A stretch of 24,926 nt of DNA from a virus: IMG/VR virus record IMGVR_UViG_3300030107_002668, positions 1-24,926 of that record; one strand, given 5' to 3'. The number at the start of each line of letters is the position of its first letter. Within the stretch, counting starts at the first letter, position 1. Below are positions 16,408 through 23,915 of the stretch, piece after piece. Under the pieces are notes generated by a model. That model saw only the letters and a program-made list of their open reading frames with translations. It ran no database searches and had not been told where the DNA came from. Made by a program: the position numbers and the translations under genes.

Positions 16408-19253
16408 TGGCTAAAAAATCATGCGCACCTTTAACAATAGGACAAAAACATCGTATGAAAGCGTTGTTAGAAATGTCTGCTGATTTTGGTAAAAACGAAA
16501 GTGTAAAACAATTAGGAGAATATGGCGATGTTCTTTGGCAAAATATTAAAAGAAAAGTTATTGGAGATAATTTGCCTTCAGATGGATTGCCAAGTGTTGA
16601 GCAATTAAGTATGATTAAATCTACTTACAAAAGAGAATTAAAAAATATGACCAAAGATAGAAAAGGTTTTGGTGAGTGGTTTTATTTGCCTTCAGAAATA
16701 TATAAAGACGTAGGATTTGTAAAAAATTGGTTTAATAGTGTCCAACAATCACACGCTGTTAAAAAAGGTAATGATTCTCAATCTAAAATTATGATGCAAA
16801 ACATATATGATGCACTTAAAGCAGCAGCTATAGATAAAGGTTTTATGGAAAATTTTGATAAACCAGGAACTATAAAAGGAGCTTTTCAATCAAACATACA
16901 TAAAAGAATAGCACAGCATTACATGGAATATAGAAAACTTTTAAAAGAAAGTAAAAGTAGAGCTTATGAATATTATAAAAACACTATTGAAAAATTTTTA
17001 ACAGAAGGAGAAGGGGTTGTTTTAAAAGAATTTCACGAATTAGTCACTATGTCTCCTAATCAATATAAACGAGCTGTTAAAGGTGGACAATATGGCTATT
17101 TAGCAAAAGCGGCAATTGAATGGAAAAAATTAGATAAATTTGCTATGGATTTAAATTTAGCTGGATTAAAAAATTATTACAATGCTTTAAGATATAATCA
17201 TTCGGTGTTAAAAAATTATGACGGATACAATACAGTATTAAGACAAATAGATTCTATGTATAAACAATTAAAAAAACATAGAGACCAAGGTAGTGCATAT
17301 TTTCCTGTATTAACATTTGATATATTACCTACTTTAGCAGAAGTTTCTGGGAATCTGTTTAATTCAGGACAAAAATCAGGAAAAAGTTGGAAAGAAGGAG
17401 TAGATGCTGTTAATAAATTGCAAGATATTTTAGATAAAAATGTATATGTTAGTAGAAACCTTAAAGATGGTTCTATAGAATCTAAAGAAATAGAATACAA
17501 TGTTATTCCTATTATGGATAATTACATTAAAACAGCAACAAGATTTAATTATGTTAGTTATAATAATGCTAAATATATAGAAGCTACAAAAAATTTATGG
17601 AAAAGTTTTAGTAGTGATTCTAAAAACTCTCCTACAGCTTTAGATAAAAAATTAGAGTTTTATGAAAGTTATATGTCAGATACTCACGGATTAATTACAG
17701 GAGAAGCTTATCAAGGTAGTGAAGCTCAAAGAAATTTTGCAAGAGCTTTAACTTCATATCAATTTATGAGTAAACTCGGTTTAAACGTTAGAAGTGCGGC
17801 TAGAAATTCTTCGCAAAGTTTGTTAAACTATGTTTATTTTGGAGGTAAAGGTATAAGTGATTATTACCAATGGAAAGGTAATCCAGATAACAAAGTAAGA
17901 GTAGAGCAAGGATTAGCAAATAATGGTACTTTATTTGGAGAAATTCGTGAAATTTATATGGATGGTTTACAACAAAATGTAAAAAATGCTGATGGTACAT
18001 ATTCTCAAAAATTTGATTTAACTATGGGAGACAAAATAGCTGAAGGTTTAAATATAGCTGCTGAAAAATCTGGGTTTATGATGCAAGCAGTTGAAAATAA
18101 ACTTAATCGTAGATATACTTTTGAATTAGGATATTCAGAAAAATGGAAAGCAGATGATAGAATTGAGCCTCAATTAAGACAAAGATTTGAAAAAAAACTT
18201 GCTAAAGATTTAAAAAATGAAGGCAAAGGAGAAACAGTAGAACAATTAAAACAAGAAACTGATTCATTGTTTGAAAAAAATGACAGCACTCGTTTTGAAG
18301 TAAAGTTTGAACAATACAGAAGACAAAGAGCAGAAAGAATGGGTGAAAAAGCTGTTAATATGTTACACTTTGATTATAGTCCTTTAGCTAAACCTAAAGC
18401 TTTAATAACTCCTCTAGGTTCTGTTGTAGGTCAATTTCAATTTTATGGATTGTCTTTTTTTAATTTGCAAAAAAACATAGTAACAAAAGGTAAAGACGCT
18501 ATGTTGGCTGGTGCTTGGAATCATCCACAAGCTTTTAGAATGTATCGTTTAGGATTTTTATATGCTGGAGTAGTTGGATTAGTTTCAGCTTTAACAAATT
18601 CTGATGTAGGCAATCTTGTACAAAATGATACAATTGAAAGAATAAATCAAATTAGAAATTATTCATTTGGAGACGATGAACAATCTGAAAGAGCTTATTA
18701 TGGTAAAGGTCCTATTGCTGGTAATTTAGGTCCTACAGTAGCAGACATGGTTAATTTAGGAAATTTAAGTTTATTATATAATTTAGATGAAGAAGGTTAC
18801 GCTGCATTGGTTTTAGGATATGAAGACCATCGTGATAAAAGTCCAAGTGAAAGATTAGAATTGTTAGTAAGAGGACTTAATACTCAAGCAGGTAGAACTA
18901 TTTATGATACAATACCTAAATTAAGAAAAGGAGTAAATCCTTTTATTCTCTTACAGTCAGAATTAGGATTGTGGAGTAACAATGAAATTAAAGAAAGAAG
19001 AAAATGGCTAGGAGAAAATGTTCCTGTTTTAGGTAATTTCTTTTTAGATGAAGATATAGTTCGTAACAAACTTTTAAGTTCTCCTAAACCTAGAGGTTTA
19101 ACAAGACAAGAATTTCAACAACAAAATTTACAAAGATTTCAAGTTGCAATAGGTTTAAGAGATGAAGTAGAGCCTGTTAAAAACCCATTTGGTCAAGATG
19201 AAGCAGTTATAGAATCTTTAAGACGACTATCAGAAGCAGAAGTTAATTTCTAG
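16407..19253 (+). CDS. Large helical internal virion protein, polyvalent-like, 948 aa
   Basis: I choose ATG 16407, which overlaps the previous stop (TAATG) and has GGAG 8 nt upstream. A GTG at 16398 would add three residues but has no ribosome site. The protein is almost entirely helical and Lys-rich. A segment LGLNVRSAARNSSQS (residues 457-471) resembles a short motif seen in large phage polyvalent or internal proteins. A hydrophobic helix lies at about 713-731 (LGFLYAGVVGLVSAL) and is preceded by an aromatic patch (GQFQFYGLSFF) and followed by Gly-rich loops. Such a C-terminal membrane-active region suits an ejection channel protein. It directly follows the predicted polymerase and could help it cross the envelope. 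No catalytic motif is recognised. The 3' end overlaps the convergent gene by 11 bp. Confidence 0.5.
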   Translation: MAKKSCAPLTIGQKHRMKALLEMSADFGKNESVKQLGEYGDVLWQNIKRKVIGDNLPSDGLPSVEQLSMIKSTYKRELKNMTKDRKGFGEWFYLPSEIYKDVGFVKNWFNSVQQSHAVKKGNDSQSKIMMQNIYDALKAAAIDKGFMENFDKPGTIKGAFQSNIHKRIAQHYMEYRKLLKESKSRAYEYYKNTIEKFLTEGEGVVLKEFHELVTMSPNQYKRAVKGGQYGYLAKAAIEWKKLDKFAMDLNLAGLKNYYNALRYNHSVLKNYDGYNTVLRQIDSMYKQLKKHRDQGSAYFPVLTFDILPTLAEVSGNLFNSGQKSGKSWKEGVDAVNKLQDILDKNVYVSRNLKDGSIESKEIEYNVIPIMDNYIKTATRFNYVSYNNAKYIEATKNLWKSFSSDSKNSPTALDKKLEFYESYMSDTHGLITGEAYQGSEAQRNFARALTSYQFMSKLGLNVRSAARNSSQSLLNYVYFGGKGISDYYQWKGNPDNKVRVEQGLANNGTLFGEIREIYMDGLQQNVKNADGTYSQKFDLTMGDKIAEGLNIAAEKSGFMMQAVENKLNRRYTFELGYSEKWKADDRIEPQLRQRFEKKLAKDLKNEGKGETVEQLKQETDSLFEKNDSTRFEVKFEQYRRQRAERMGEKAVNMLHFDYSPLAKPKALITPLGSVVGQFQFYGLSFFNLQKNIVTKGKDAMLAGAWNHPQAFRMYRLGFLYAGVVGLVSALTNSDVGNLVQNDTIERINQIRNYSFGDDEQSERAYYGKGPIAGNLGPTVADMVNLGNLSLLYNLDEEGYAALVLGYEDHRDKSPSERLELLVRGLNTQAGRTIYDTIPKLRKGVNPFILLQSELGLWSNNEIKERRKWLGENVPVLGNFFLDEDIVRNKLLSSPKPRGLTRQEFQQQNLQRFQVAIGLRDEVEPVKNPFGQDEAVIESLRRLSEAEVNF

Positions 19254-19258
19254 TTTTT
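19238..19258 (+). terminator. Weak terminator candidate at the convergent junction
   Basis: AGAAG-TTAA-TTTCT (19238-19251) can form a 5-bp stem with one G-U pair. It is followed by AG and five T. It sits across the stop codons of the two convergent genes. The stem is short and AT-rich, so termination would be inefficient. Confidence 0.2.
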
Positions 19259-19518
19259 AAAGCTTCAATTTCAAATAAATAATTTTCTTTAGAAATTCCA
19301 GCATTATCTAAAGATTTTTCAGCTTCTAATAATTTTTTCATATCATTTGATAATTGTTTATATACTTTAGGGTTTTCAAAATTTTCTACCATTAAATTAT
19401 GAGTGTTTTCTTTTATAGCTTCTAATTGAGTTCTTAACATTTTATTATTATGTTTTTTTTCTTTATTTAATATATCATTTATTTTTTTAACTTGTTTTAC
19501 ATTTTTTACTTTAAACAT
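19243..19518 (-). CDS. Small coiled-coil protein, 91 aa
   Basis: The start is the ATG at 19518, which overlaps the stop of the resolvase gene (TAATG) and has GGAGG four nt upstream. A longer in-frame reading beginning inside the resolvase gene lacks such a site. The protein is basic at the N-terminus (FKVKNVKQVKKINDIL) and then forms long charged amphipathic helices with Leu/Ile heptad spacing, likely a coiled coil. I do not recognise a family. It is the last gene of the - strand block, and its stop lies inside the 3' end of the convergent 948-aa gene. Confidence 0.6.
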   Translation of the reverse strand: MFKVKNVKQVKKINDILNKEKKHNNKMLRTQLEAIKENTHNLMVENFENPKVYKQLSNDMKKLLEAEKSLDNAGISKENYLFEIEALKTRN

Positions 19519-19958
19519 TATTCCTCCGTTAATGCGTACATTCCAATGCAAATTGCATCTGCATTTTTTAATGTAACTTTATGATTATTACCTGCCCAAT
19601 CTTGAGCAACTTTTTTAAAATATCTTTTTCGTTCTGTATAATCTTTAGGTATCTCTCCTCCAATGAACTGTTGCCACACTTTAGGCAATACATCTACTCT
19701 TTCTAATTTTAATGACGCTATAATACCTAACCAAACGCCATAATTTTCACCAAAAGTAAAAGCACCTCTTTCGTAAGGTCTAGCCCACACTCTTTCTAAG
19801 TATACTTTAGGTTTTTTACGACCTATAGCGTTTTTTATAACTTTAACCATATCTTCAGGTTCCCTGGAAGTAGGACAATTGGTAGTGAATTGGAGGTTCG
19901 TTGAGTCAAAGAAAGCAACTGCCCCACTCCATCCAGGGTCTATAGTTATGATTTTCAT
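19518..19958 (-). CDS. RuvC-like Holliday junction resolvase (RNase H fold)
   Basis: This 146-residue protein has the RuvC/RNase H-fold acidic triad in the expected places. D7 is in ITIDPGWSGAVAF at the first strand, E55 is in VYLERVW, and D134 is in NADAICIGMYA near the end. The D-P-G-x-x-G start and the closing D-A-x-x-x-A/G helix are typical of phage crossover junction endodeoxyribonucleases. It would resolve branched replication or recombination intermediates before packaging. It overlaps the helicase gene by 4 bp (ATGA) and is followed by a TAATG overlap, so it is part of a replication operon. Length fits the family (about 150 residues). A close alternative is an RNase H-like nuclease with another substrate. 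Confidence 0.8.
   Translation of the reverse strand: MKIITIDPGWSGAVAFFDSTNLQFTTNCPTSREPEDMVKVIKNAIGRKKPKVYLERVWARPYERGAFTFGENYGVWLGIIASLKLERVDVLPKVWQQFIGGEIPKDYTERKRYFKKVAQDWAGNNHKVTLKNADAICIGMYALTEE
19523..19527 (-). promoter_or_regulatory. Strong ribosome binding site deciding the start at 19518
   Basis: GGAGG (- strand) sits four nt before the ATG at 19518. It lies within the last codons of the resolvase gene and supports the shorter 91-residue reading of the downstream gene. Confidence 0.6.
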
Positions 19959-21307
19959 TTATTCATCATTCTAATTGCTTCATTTCGGTCAAAGTATACA
20001 CTACATTTGTCTCCATTAAAGCCCATATTATATGAACCTAATTGCCCATATCTAGCTTTTTGACATATTACTTCAATTTCATACTTATCATTGTCTCTAT
20101 TATCTACCGCATAAGGATAGTATACAAAGAAAGCCGCTTCAGCAGTTTGTTCAATAACACCACTTTCCGCAAAGTCTGATAACTTTGGTCTAGGGTCTAA
20201 TCTTCTTTCAATTTCTCTATTTAATTGAGATACTAATATAGCACTACATTTAAGTTTCTTACAAATCCATTTGTAATCAAGCATAATGTCTTCTATTTCA
20301 AACCTTCTGTCTTTATTACCTCCATCTGTACGAATAAGTTGGATATAATCATCAAGGACTACATCTGGTTTTTCTTTACTTATCTCTTTCATAGCATCTG
20401 CAAGTGTTTTACAATCATCTAACATAATTAAGTTCTTGTATTTTTCACCAAGTTCTTCTTTCTTTAGATTAATTTCAGTTATTTCTTTACTAATATCAGA
20501 AGCTTTTCTAATACGTTCATAACTAAATTGCTGAAACTCCATTACTAAAATCTTTTTCATCATCTCAACATTAGTCATCTCACGATTAAATAACATAACT
20601 TTCTTACCTTGTTCAAGTAATCGTTTAACAATATTAATAATCATAGTAGTTTTACCATGTCCTGGTCTACCACCTACAACTGTAATTTCTCCTCTTGTCA
20701 TACCACCTGCTGCACTATCTAGCTGTTCAATACCAAAGGGTATTAAGTTTGTGCCTTCTTTTAATGCTTTAACTGTATTGTCTAATATATCTTTAGTTTC
20801 TACAATTTTACTTGGAGCAATATCTTTTAAGTCTTGTATAATCTTTTCATGTTGATGTAAGACTTCTACAATATCATCCGTATTTTGTAAAGTTAAGTTA
20901 TATAATATCTGGGAACTTTTTACCGCTTTACGTTGTATAAACTTATACCAAATGTTCTTAGCGTAAGTTTCAGCGTTCGCAGTAGTAGGAACTCCATCAG
21001 CCAATCCAGTTAAATAATAAGTAGTTAAAGTATGGTCTTTCACATTATCCTTTAAATCTCCAAATACTGTAACAGTATCTATTGGCACATTATTCTTATA
21101 CAGCCTATGAAATGATTTCCACAACTCTTGATGCTTTGTAGTATAAAATGCTTTAGATTCTTTTATAACTGATTTAGCTTTTTCAAAGATTTCATCGCCT
21201 TCTAGTAAAATACTACCTAATAAGGCTATTTCTGCTTCTTCATTCTTAGGCATAGGTTCCAGTCCGTTTGTCTGCTTAAGTTCTTTTTTATCTGTAAGCT
21301 CTTTCAT
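19955..21307 (-). CDS. dnaB: DnaB-type replicative DNA helicase
   Basis: This 450-residue protein has full DnaB-family architecture. Residues about 15-125 are the helical N-terminal domain (NEEAEIALLGSILLEGD; YYLTGLADGVPTTAN). A linker follows, and the RecA-like ATPase begins around 190 (LIPFGIEQLDSAAGGMTRGE). The Walker A motif is GGRPGHGKTT with K219. Walker B is around PDVVLDDYIQLI (314-325). The later motif SQLNREIERR (360-369) continues into LSDFAESGVIEQTAEAAFF. It unwinds DNA at the phage replication fork, driven by ATP. No primase or polymerase gene lies in the window; they may be outside it or supplied by the host. The start overlaps the methyltransferase stop (TAATG) and has GGAGG upstream. 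Confidence 0.93.
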   Translation of the reverse strand: MKELTDKKELKQTNGLEPMPKNEEAEIALLGSILLEGDEIFEKAKSVIKESKAFYTTKHQELWKSFHRLYKNNVPIDTVTVFGDLKDNVKDHTLTTYYLTGLADGVPTTANAETYAKNIWYKFIQRKAVKSSQILYNLTLQNTDDIVEVLHQHEKIIQDLKDIAPSKIVETKDILDNTVKALKEGTNLIPFGIEQLDSAAGGMTRGEITVVGGRPGHGKTTMIINIVKRLLEQGKKVMLFNREMTNVEMMKKILVMEFQQFSYERIRKASDISKEITEINLKKEELGEKYKNLIMLDDCKTLADAMKEISKEKPDVVLDDYIQLIRTDGGNKDRRFEIEDIMLDYKWICKKLKCSAILVSQLNREIERRLDPRPKLSDFAESGVIEQTAEAAFFVYYPYAVDNRDNDKYEIEVICQKARYGQLGSYNMGFNGDKCSVYFDRNEAIRMMNK

Positions 21308-22137
21308 TACACCTCCGATTCTGTAAATAGACTAATTTGTCTTTCTTTTGGAATATAGTTTGTAATAACTAATTCATTTTTCTTTTCATCACTATGTAAT
21401 TGACCAGCATATTTGATTGGTATGACATTTATAAAGTAAAATCTATACATTTGCCATATTTCAGGTCTATCATCATAAGACACCATAAACTTTCCCCCGC
21501 TTGCATCAATTTCATCGCAAACTTCTTTTAAGCTAAAATGGTCATCTTCTGTAAATGAATGTATATAGTAATCATTTCTATCTGTAGCTGCAAAGTAAGG
21601 AGGGTCTAAATACCACATGTCTCCTTCTTTTGGCTCATACTTTTCAATTAACTCTCTAAAATCCATATTTTCAATAAATACATTATTTAGTTTTCGTCTA
21701 CTTGGTTCTAAATCAGCCAGAATATCATCATTCCATTTTGCATCTTTAGATAAAGGCAAATGTGGATTCTTATTAAAAGCAGTTTTAAGTACAAAGAAGT
21801 ACATTGCCGCTCTTTTATAATCTGGTATGTCTACTTTTGATTTACTATGTATTAGTTTCCTATAGTCTTCGTGAAGAGTTCTAGACAATAATATGTGTTT
21901 ACAATAATGTCTAAACTTGTCGAAATCCTCCGCTACTGAAATATACAAATTTATTATATCATTATGCAAATCATTTAATATATTTATTTTTGCTTTGTCT
22001 TTTCTGAAGAACATACTCCCGCCACCAAGAAATACTTCAATATATCGTTCATGACTATGAAGCTTAGGAACAAGTTTCCTTGATAAACTATACTTGCCTC
22101 CATAATAAGGGAATATAGTTGGACAATCATTCTTCAT
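21307..22137 (-). CDS. dam: Dam-family DNA adenine methyltransferase
   Basis: With the start at ATG 22137 the product is 276 residues, the usual size for the D12-class family. An AGAAGG-type site precedes it. An in-frame ATG at 22158 would add seven residues but has only a poor site. Motifs: FPYYGGK near the N-terminus (9-15), the S-adenosylmethionine motif VFLGGGS (35-41), NDLHNDIINLY (55-65), the catalytic DPPY (178-181, in WYLDPPYFA), and ELVITNY near the end. It methylates adenine N6, typically in GATC-like sites, here probably to protect phage DNA from host restriction or to mark replication. Target specificity cannot be read from the sequence. It overlaps the upstream gene by 11 bp. Confidence 0.9.
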   Translation of the reverse strand: MKNDCPTIFPYYGGKYSLSRKLVPKLHSHERYIEVFLGGGSMFFRKDKAKINILNDLHNDIINLYISVAEDFDKFRHYCKHILLSRTLHEDYRKLIHSKSKVDIPDYKRAAMYFFVLKTAFNKNPHLPLSKDAKWNDDILADLEPSRRKLNNVFIENMDFRELIEKYEPKEGDMWYLDPPYFAATDRNDYYIHSFTEDDHFSLKEVCDEIDASGGKFMVSYDDRPEIWQMYRFYFINVIPIKYAGQLHSDEKKNELVITNYIPKERQISLFTESEV

Positions 22138-22393
22138 TTTTCCTTCTTCCAGTACCATATGTTTTCCAAAATACTAAATCGTGTGCTGAATCGTAATATT
22201 CAAACACAAATTTATCTACAACACCACCAGCATAATCTGGATGAAACTTTTTCTTTATAGCCATATCAGCCATCATTTGATAATGTATAGCTGTATAAAA
22301 CATTCTTTCATCGTGATTGTCAGCTGTAGTCCACCAAGGGTCTTCTCCGTAAGATAAGTCTAATAATTCTTCAAATGTATATTTCTTAACCAT
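22127..22393 (-). CDS. Hypothetical early protein, 88 aa
   Basis: The start is ATG 22393, with GGAGG six nt upstream (22400-22404); a TTG six nt earlier is less likely. The protein is acidic and aromatic. It has a conserved-looking DPWWTTADNHDERMFYTA region (residues 18-35) and FVFEYYDSAHDLVFWKTYG near the end. No transmembrane segment is present. I do not recognise a family. It is tightly coupled to the methyltransferase gene (11-bp overlap) and to the preceding gene (8-bp overlap). Confidence 0.65.
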   Translation of the reverse strand: MVKKYTFEELLDLSYGEDPWWTTADNHDERMFYTAIHYQMMADMAIKKKFHPDYAGGVVDKFVFEYYDSAHDLVFWKTYGTGRRKNEE

Positions 22394-22784
22394 CTTCAAC
22401 CTCCGTTAGTTCAGTATGACCAGCTTCTTCCCAACTTTTGTTATTTAAACCATGCATTGTTAGCCACATTTCTTTATATGATGAATGGCTTTCTACGCCT
22501 ACTGGTAAACAAGAAGCACATAATTTATCTTTCTTAAACTCTTCTCTACGTTCATCGCTCATACCAACATGTAAAGCACCTGGACCATTACCTTCATCAT
22601 CCATTCCTACAAAGAATACATCGCCTTTATCTGTTTGAAAACAAAATCCAGTACCTTCATCTGGGTAATCTTCATCCCATTCTTGCCACCATACACGTTC
22701 AATGGTTCTATCTACAAGCAATTTCTGTGCTGAACTATACCACATTTTAGTTCTATCGTATTTTTCTTTTAAAGTTTCTTTCAC
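22386..22784 (-). CDS. Hypothetical early protein, 132 aa
   Basis: The start is GTG 22784, with GGAGGG four nt upstream and the previous stop ending just before it (22785). The 132-residue acidic protein has an N-terminal helix (1-30), Trp-rich VWWQEWDEDYPDEG (31-44), a beta-rich Asp/Gly part around GDVFFVGMDDEG (54-65), and one C-x-x-C pair (C89, C92). The single pair gives at most half of a zinc site. I do not recognise a family. It belongs to the run of small early genes between the gap at 23916-24282 and the replication genes. Confidence 0.65.
   Translation of the reverse strand: MKETLKEKYDRTKMWYSSAQKLLVDRTIERVWWQEWDEDYPDEGTGFCFQTDKGDVFFVGMDDEGNGPGALHVGMSDERREEFKKDKLCASCLPVGVESHSSYKEMWLTMHGLNNKSWEEAGHTELTEVEDG
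22400..22404 (-). promoter_or_regulatory. Ribosome binding site deciding the start at 22393
   Basis: GGAGG on the - strand lies six nt before ATG 22393. This is the ideal spacing and settles the start over the alternative TTG at 22399. Confidence 0.6.
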
Positions 22785-22982
22785 TTAACCCTCCATATGT
22801 TTAGTTCTTAAATGGTCATCACGTTCGTGATTTAGATTAGATATATCATCTTCTATTTCACCTAACCTTGACATAAATTCATCTGTTATGCCTTCTCTAT
22901 CAAGATAATATCCTGTTTCTTCATCAAAAGAATAGTATACATCTACACTAATAGTGTCATCTATTTGTTTTTCTTTTTCCAT
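22785..22982 (-). CDS. Hypothetical small acidic early protein, 65 aa
   Basis: The start is ATG 22982, behind GAGGAA. The 65-residue protein is very acidic, with Tyr-rich VDVYYSFDEETGYYLD (residues 14-29) and a helical second half ending in basic residues. Small acidic early phage proteins are often host-inhibitors or DNA mimics, but nothing here proves that. It overlaps the upstream 50-residue gene by 26 bp. Confidence 0.6.
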   Translation of the reverse strand: MEKEKQIDDTISVDVYYSFDEETGYYLDREGITDEFMSRLGEIEDDISNLNHERDDHLRTKHMEG

Positions 22983-23109
22983 AATTCCTCTTTCTTCTTA
23001 TTGAGCTTATATTGTTATAATACATATATTCAAATCCAAGCTCGTTTAATTTATCTATTAACTTTGAAATTTTTTCTTGCAAATCAAATGCTTTTTCAGC
23101 GTCACTCAT
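22957..23109 (-). CDS. Hypothetical small early protein, 50 aa
   Basis: This is a short gene easily missed because of its length. ATG 23109 has GGAG about 9 nt upstream and overlaps the end of the preceding gene by 8 bp. The stop is TGA at 22957-22959. The product has an amphipathic helix (DAEKAFDLQEKISKLIDKLN, residues 3-22), then LGFEYMYYNNI, and a highly basic tail (SIRRKRNYGKRKTNR). It fills what would otherwise be the only gap in this run, and its ribosome site and overlaps match its neighbours. The basic tail suggests nucleic-acid contact. No family is recognised. Confidence 0.6.
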   Translation of the reverse strand: MSDAEKAFDLQEKISKLIDKLNELGFEYMYYNNISSIRRKRNYGKRKTNR

Positions 23110-23404
23110 CTCTATGCTCCTTCAATTTATCATCAACTTTTTTCATCTTTTGGTAAAGTTTTTGATATTTATTAGTATGGAAGATTATATTATTTTTATT
23201 CAAATGTCCTTCGTGTTTAATACTCCACACAAACTCTTCTCTAATATGGTCTTCTTTATAAAGTTCTTGCTTAGTATCTTCTATTTCTTCTTCCGTAGGT
23301 ACATGTTCTATAGGATACCTATCTACTCCATCTTCAAAGTCTTCTGCTTCTCTTAACTTGTAGTTATCCATACGTTCTATTTCTTTTTTCTTAAAATATC
23401 CCAT
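23102..23404 (-). CDS. Hypothetical early protein, 100 aa
   Basis: The start is ATG 23404, overlapping the previous stop (TAATG), with GGGAG about 10 nt upstream. The product is charged and helical throughout: a basic start (GYFKKKEIERMDNYKLR), an acidic middle (HVPTEEEIEDTKQELYKEDH), and a Lys-rich end with coiled-coil tendency (YQKLYQKMKKVDDKLKEH). No cysteine or transmembrane features are present. I do not recognise a family. Confidence 0.65.
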   Translation of the reverse strand: MGYFKKKEIERMDNYKLREAEDFEDGVDRYPIEHVPTEEEIEDTKQELYKEDHIREEFVWSIKHEGHLNKNNIIFHTNKYQKLYQKMKKVDDKLKEHRDE

Positions 23405-23685
23405 TACATTCTACTCCCATCCATTATTTTGTCATACTTGTCTTTATTGCCTCCGCATTCTTCAGCAATTTTTTCTTGCCATTCGTGATAATACATTGGA
23501 GACACTTCTTCATTGCAACAATTACACCAATAATTAGTATAATCATCTGGTTCTGTAATCATACCAGTGTTCATATTTACCCATGCTTTTTCATCTACTT
23601 CTTCTGTTCCGCAATAACTACATACCCACATCTCGTCTAAATCTTTATCTTTTGCTTCTTCAATTATCATATAACTTTTACTCAT
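23404..23685 (-). CDS. Zinc-ribbon early protein, 93 aa
   Basis: The start is ATG 23685, overlapping the previous stop by ATGA, with AAGGAGGAG upstream. Two cysteine pairs, C22-x-x-C25 (VCSYCGTEEV) and C54-x-x-C57 (WCNCC), about 28 residues apart, make a classic zinc ribbon. Between them is AWVNMNTGMI, a pattern I associate with small phage zinc-ribbon proteins (W-V-N-x-N-T-G). The C-terminal third is acidic and helical. Such proteins may bind nucleic acid or host transcription partners. The exact role is unknown. Confidence 0.7.
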   Translation of the reverse strand: MSKSYMIIEEAKDKDLDEMWVCSYCGTEEVDEKAWVNMNTGMITEPDDYTNYWCNCCNEEVSPMYYHEWQEKIAEECGGNKDKYDKIMDGSRM

Positions 23686-23915
23686 CGCTCCTCCTTAACT
23701 CTAAACTGTTCAATCCATTGGTCTTTATACTTATCAACTTGTTGAGTACTACAAAATATCCACCAAGCTCTACCATGTTCTTTTGCAAACCTTTCAGTTA
23801 ATGCATTATGTTCTTCTGTGTAAGCATAGATTGTCTTAAAATTTTTAAGTCTTTCTTCAAAATCGCTTTCACATTTTAAAGGATTGTTGTTTTTATCATG
23901 TAAACTTAAACTCAT
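23682..23915 (-). CDS. Hypothetical small early protein, 77 aa
   Basis: The start is ATG 23915, with GGAG 6-9 nt upstream. The 77-residue protein is helical and charged, with FEERLKNFKTIYAYTEEHNA and HGRAWWIFCSTQQVDKYKDQW. No known family or membrane segment is recognised. Another open frame coming from the gap at 23916-24282 runs 20 bp into its start region. Confidence 0.65.
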   Translation of the reverse strand: MSLSLHDKNNNPLKCESDFEERLKNFKTIYAYTEEHNALTERFAKEHGRAWWIFCSTQQVDKYKDQWIEQFRVKEER

